Positions 4,391 to 5,591 of a DNA stretch of 5,591 nucleotides are shown one piece after another. The position numbers were made by a program, and so were the translations under genes. Position 1 is the stretch's first letter. The number at the start of each line of letters is the position of its first letter. The notes beneath the pieces were generated by a model. It saw nothing but the letters and a program-made list of their open reading frames with translations, was not told the DNA's origin and made no database searches. The stretch is from Candidatus Atribacteria bacterium 1244-E10-H5-B2 (GTDB lineage: Bacteria; Atribacterota; JS1; SB-45; 34-128), in NCBI GenBank assembly GCA_003575245.1, contig NMQN01000662.1:1-5591 (forward strand), read 5' to 3'.

Positions 4391-5251
4391 TTACCACCCA
4401 AACAAACCTTTAGGTTTAAACATTACCACTACCAAATAAAGTCCAAAAACAACCACATATTTAAAGACTGGGGCAATATAAAAACCTCCAAATGCTTCAA
4501 TTAATCCTATAGATAAGGCAGCCAATAAGGCACCGGGTATACTGCCAAAACCTCCCATAGCCACCGCAATAAAAGCGATTAGACCAAAAAGTCCCCCTAC
4601 TTCGGGATGAACAGCAAGATATGATGGCATCAATCCTCCGGCAATGCCTACACAGGCACCGCCCAGACCAAAGACAAAAGCAAAGACCCAATCAGTTTTA
4701 ATTCCCATTAATTCTGCAGCTTCCTTATCCATGGCAGTGGCCTGAATTGCCCAACCTAAACGTGTACGCTTAATAATATAATAAATAATAAAAACTACTG
4801 CTAATGCAAATAACCCAGTAACTAACTGAGGTAAAGGAAATATAATTTTACCTAATATAATTTTTTTTCCATCCAATAAAGTCCCAGTTAATAAACGGAA
4901 ATTTGGAGAAAAACGATTAAGACAAATATTTTTTAATATCATAGATAGGCCAAAAGTTGCTAATAATGCTGATAAAACTGGCCCACCAAGACACTGCCGG
5001 ATAATCAGTCGGTAGGTTACCGCTCCTAAAATAAAACAGAAAGTCCCAGAGGCAATCCAGGAGACAATCGGGTCTACCTTCATAAGAAATCCCAGCCAAT
5101 AACTAACATACATCGCTACCATAAGGAACTCACCATGGGCAAAATTGATTACATCCATAACTCCCCAAATCAAGCTCAAACCCGAAGCTACTAAGGCATA
5201 CACCATTCCCATAAGTAGCCCATCTATGGCAACTTGAAAGAACATAGTCAT
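4391..5251 (-). CDS. livH: Branched-chain amino acid type ABC transporter permease LivH, 286 aa
   Basis: The other membrane subunit of the importer. The protein is almost wholly hydrophobic, with about eight membrane segments. It shows the LivH opening AIDGLLMGMVYALVASGLSLIWGVMDVINFAHGEF, the coupling loop ATAMDKEAAELMGI (EAA-like motif), GLGGACVGIAGGLM, AMGGFGSIPGALLAA and the closing KPKGLFGW. The frame is open to TTG 5269, but that would place the strong ribosome site GAGGAGA inside the gene. I therefore start at ATG 5251-5249, 10 nt after GGAG; ATG 5245 is a less well spaced alternative. It is the first gene after the hairpin that separates it from the binding-protein gene, and livM begins 4 bases after its stop. 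No damage is visible. Confidence 0.95.
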   Translation of the reverse strand: MTMFFQVAIDGLLMGMVYALVASGLSLIWGVMDVINFAHGEFLMVAMYVSYWLGFLMKVDPIVSWIASGTFCFILGAVTYRLIIRQCLGGPVLSALLATFGLSMILKNICLNRFSPNFRLLTGTLLDGKKIILGKIIFPLPQLVTGLFALAVVFIIYYIIKRTRLGWAIQATAMDKEAAELMGIKTDWVFAFVFGLGGACVGIAGGLMPSYLAVHPEVGGLFGLIAFIAVAMGGFGSIPGALLAALSIGLIEAFGGFYIAPVFKYVVVFGLYLVVVMFKPKGLFGW

Positions 5252-5301
5252 TAATAAAAATCTCCTCAATAAGAAGTTCGCTTAAATAATCAGCTAAAAA
5301 T

Positions 5302-5339
5302 TAGGTAGTAAGGATGAAATTATTCATCCTTACTACCTA
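5302..5339 (-). terminator. 17-bp perfect hairpin between livK-like gene and livH
   Basis: TAGGTAGTAAGGATGAA (5302-5318) and TTCATCCTTACTACCTA (5323-5339) match perfectly around the 4-nt loop ATTA. On the minus strand the stem is followed by AATTTTTAGC, a short U-run of five. It lies 51 bp after the stop of the binding-protein gene and 50 bp before livH. The likely role is partial termination or 3'-end protection, so that binding protein is made in excess over the membrane parts, as is common for such operons. It may let enough polymerase through for livHMGF, since I see no separate good promoter before livH. Confidence 0.75.
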
Positions 5340-5390
5340 GACGTAATTATCAAAAAAAAGTTTAACTCATATTTTTAAAATTATTTACTC

Positions 5391-5591
5391 CTACCTCTTA
5401 TCCCAGGGTACCATGGGGTAAATAATCTCATGAGTAGCTAAATCAGGCGGGAACACGCGCACATATAAACCATTCTGTAGCTGGGTTTTCATACTTATCG
5501 CCTTCACATTTTGTCCACCTTCAATAAATCCTACCTTGCCACCCATAGATAAAGGTGATTCCCATTCATTAGCATAAAGGGCATCACGAAC
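5391..5591 (-). CDS. livK: ABC transporter substrate-binding protein (livK-like), C-terminal 66 residues
   Basis: The frame is open from the right edge to TAG 5393-5391, so only the C-terminus is present. It matches the end of periplasmic binding-protein fold type I proteins of the HAAT family. A Gly-rich turn (LSMGGKVGFIEGGQNVKA) is followed by alternating strands (ISMKTQLQNGLYVRVFPPDLAT) and the frequent last segment IIYPMVPWDKR. These lipoprotein or secreted proteins capture the solute outside the membrane and hand it to LivH and LivM. The signal sequence and the substrate pocket lie outside the window, so the ligand cannot be told and the gene name means the family only. It is the promoter-proximal gene of the operon, separated from livH by 139 bp that contain the hairpin at 5302-5339. 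Confidence 0.85.
   Translation of the reverse strand, partial: VRDALYANEWESPLSMGGKVGFIEGGQNVKAISMKTQLQNGLYVRVFPPDLATHEIIYPMVPWDKR

Noticed and set aside
4497..5099. Minus-strand frames at 4497-4691 and 4917-5099 inside livH
   Set aside because: Out-of-frame shadows rich in Cys, Trp and Arg; livH itself is intact.
4391..5269. Longest-frame starts for livH (TTG 5269), livM (TTG 4401) and livG (TTG 3398)
   Set aside because: Each puts the Shine-Dalgarno inside the gene or overlaps the previous gene without a ribosome site; internal starts at 5251, 4386 and 3359 are better placed.

Overview
The window looks like AT-rich bacterial DNA. Genes are tightly packed, Shine-Dalgarno sites are strong, and sigma-70/sigma-A type promoters are recognisable. 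This fits a low-GC anaerobe such as a Firmicutes-like or Atribacterota-like bacterium, but no taxonomic marker is present, so that placement is a guess. Every protein gene I can support reads on the minus strand.

Right part (1892-5591) is a high-affinity branched-chain amino acid type ABC importer (HAAT/Liv family). In transcription order it holds the C-terminus of the extracellular binding protein (livK-like, cut by the window edge), a 17-bp perfect hairpin, then permeases livH and livM and ATPases livG and livF. The last four genes are separated by a few bases or overlap by 8 nt and form one operon. For livH, livM and livG, Shine-Dalgarno position argues for starts inside the longest open frames.

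Middle part (1374-1891) carries no intact gene but is not empty. A consensus promoter fires rightward at 1411-1439 and an even better one fires leftward at 1690-1717, so the two face each other across about 250 bp. Between them are a rightward intrinsic terminator (1550-1605), an A9/T7 hairpin, and a 26-codon frame. The start of that frame resembles the N-terminus of AAA-ATPase-like/PD-(D/E)XK proteins and may be a gene relic or part of a small RNA.

Left part (1-1373) looks like an accessory module: a 68-aa PC4/p15-like single-stranded DNA-binding protein, then a 164-aa winged-helix protein resembling plasmid or phage replication proteins, then three copies of the 17-bp palindrome GGTGAC-N5-GTCACC, then the start of an unrecognised gene that runs off the window. 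The 97-nt gap before the winged-helix gene can fold in two mutually exclusive ways, one of which would bury its ribosome binding site. The combination of PC4-like protein, winged-helix protein, palindrome cluster and switchable leader is the best candidate here for an undescribed system, perhaps the replication or control module of an integrated element. That role is inference from sequence features and gene order.
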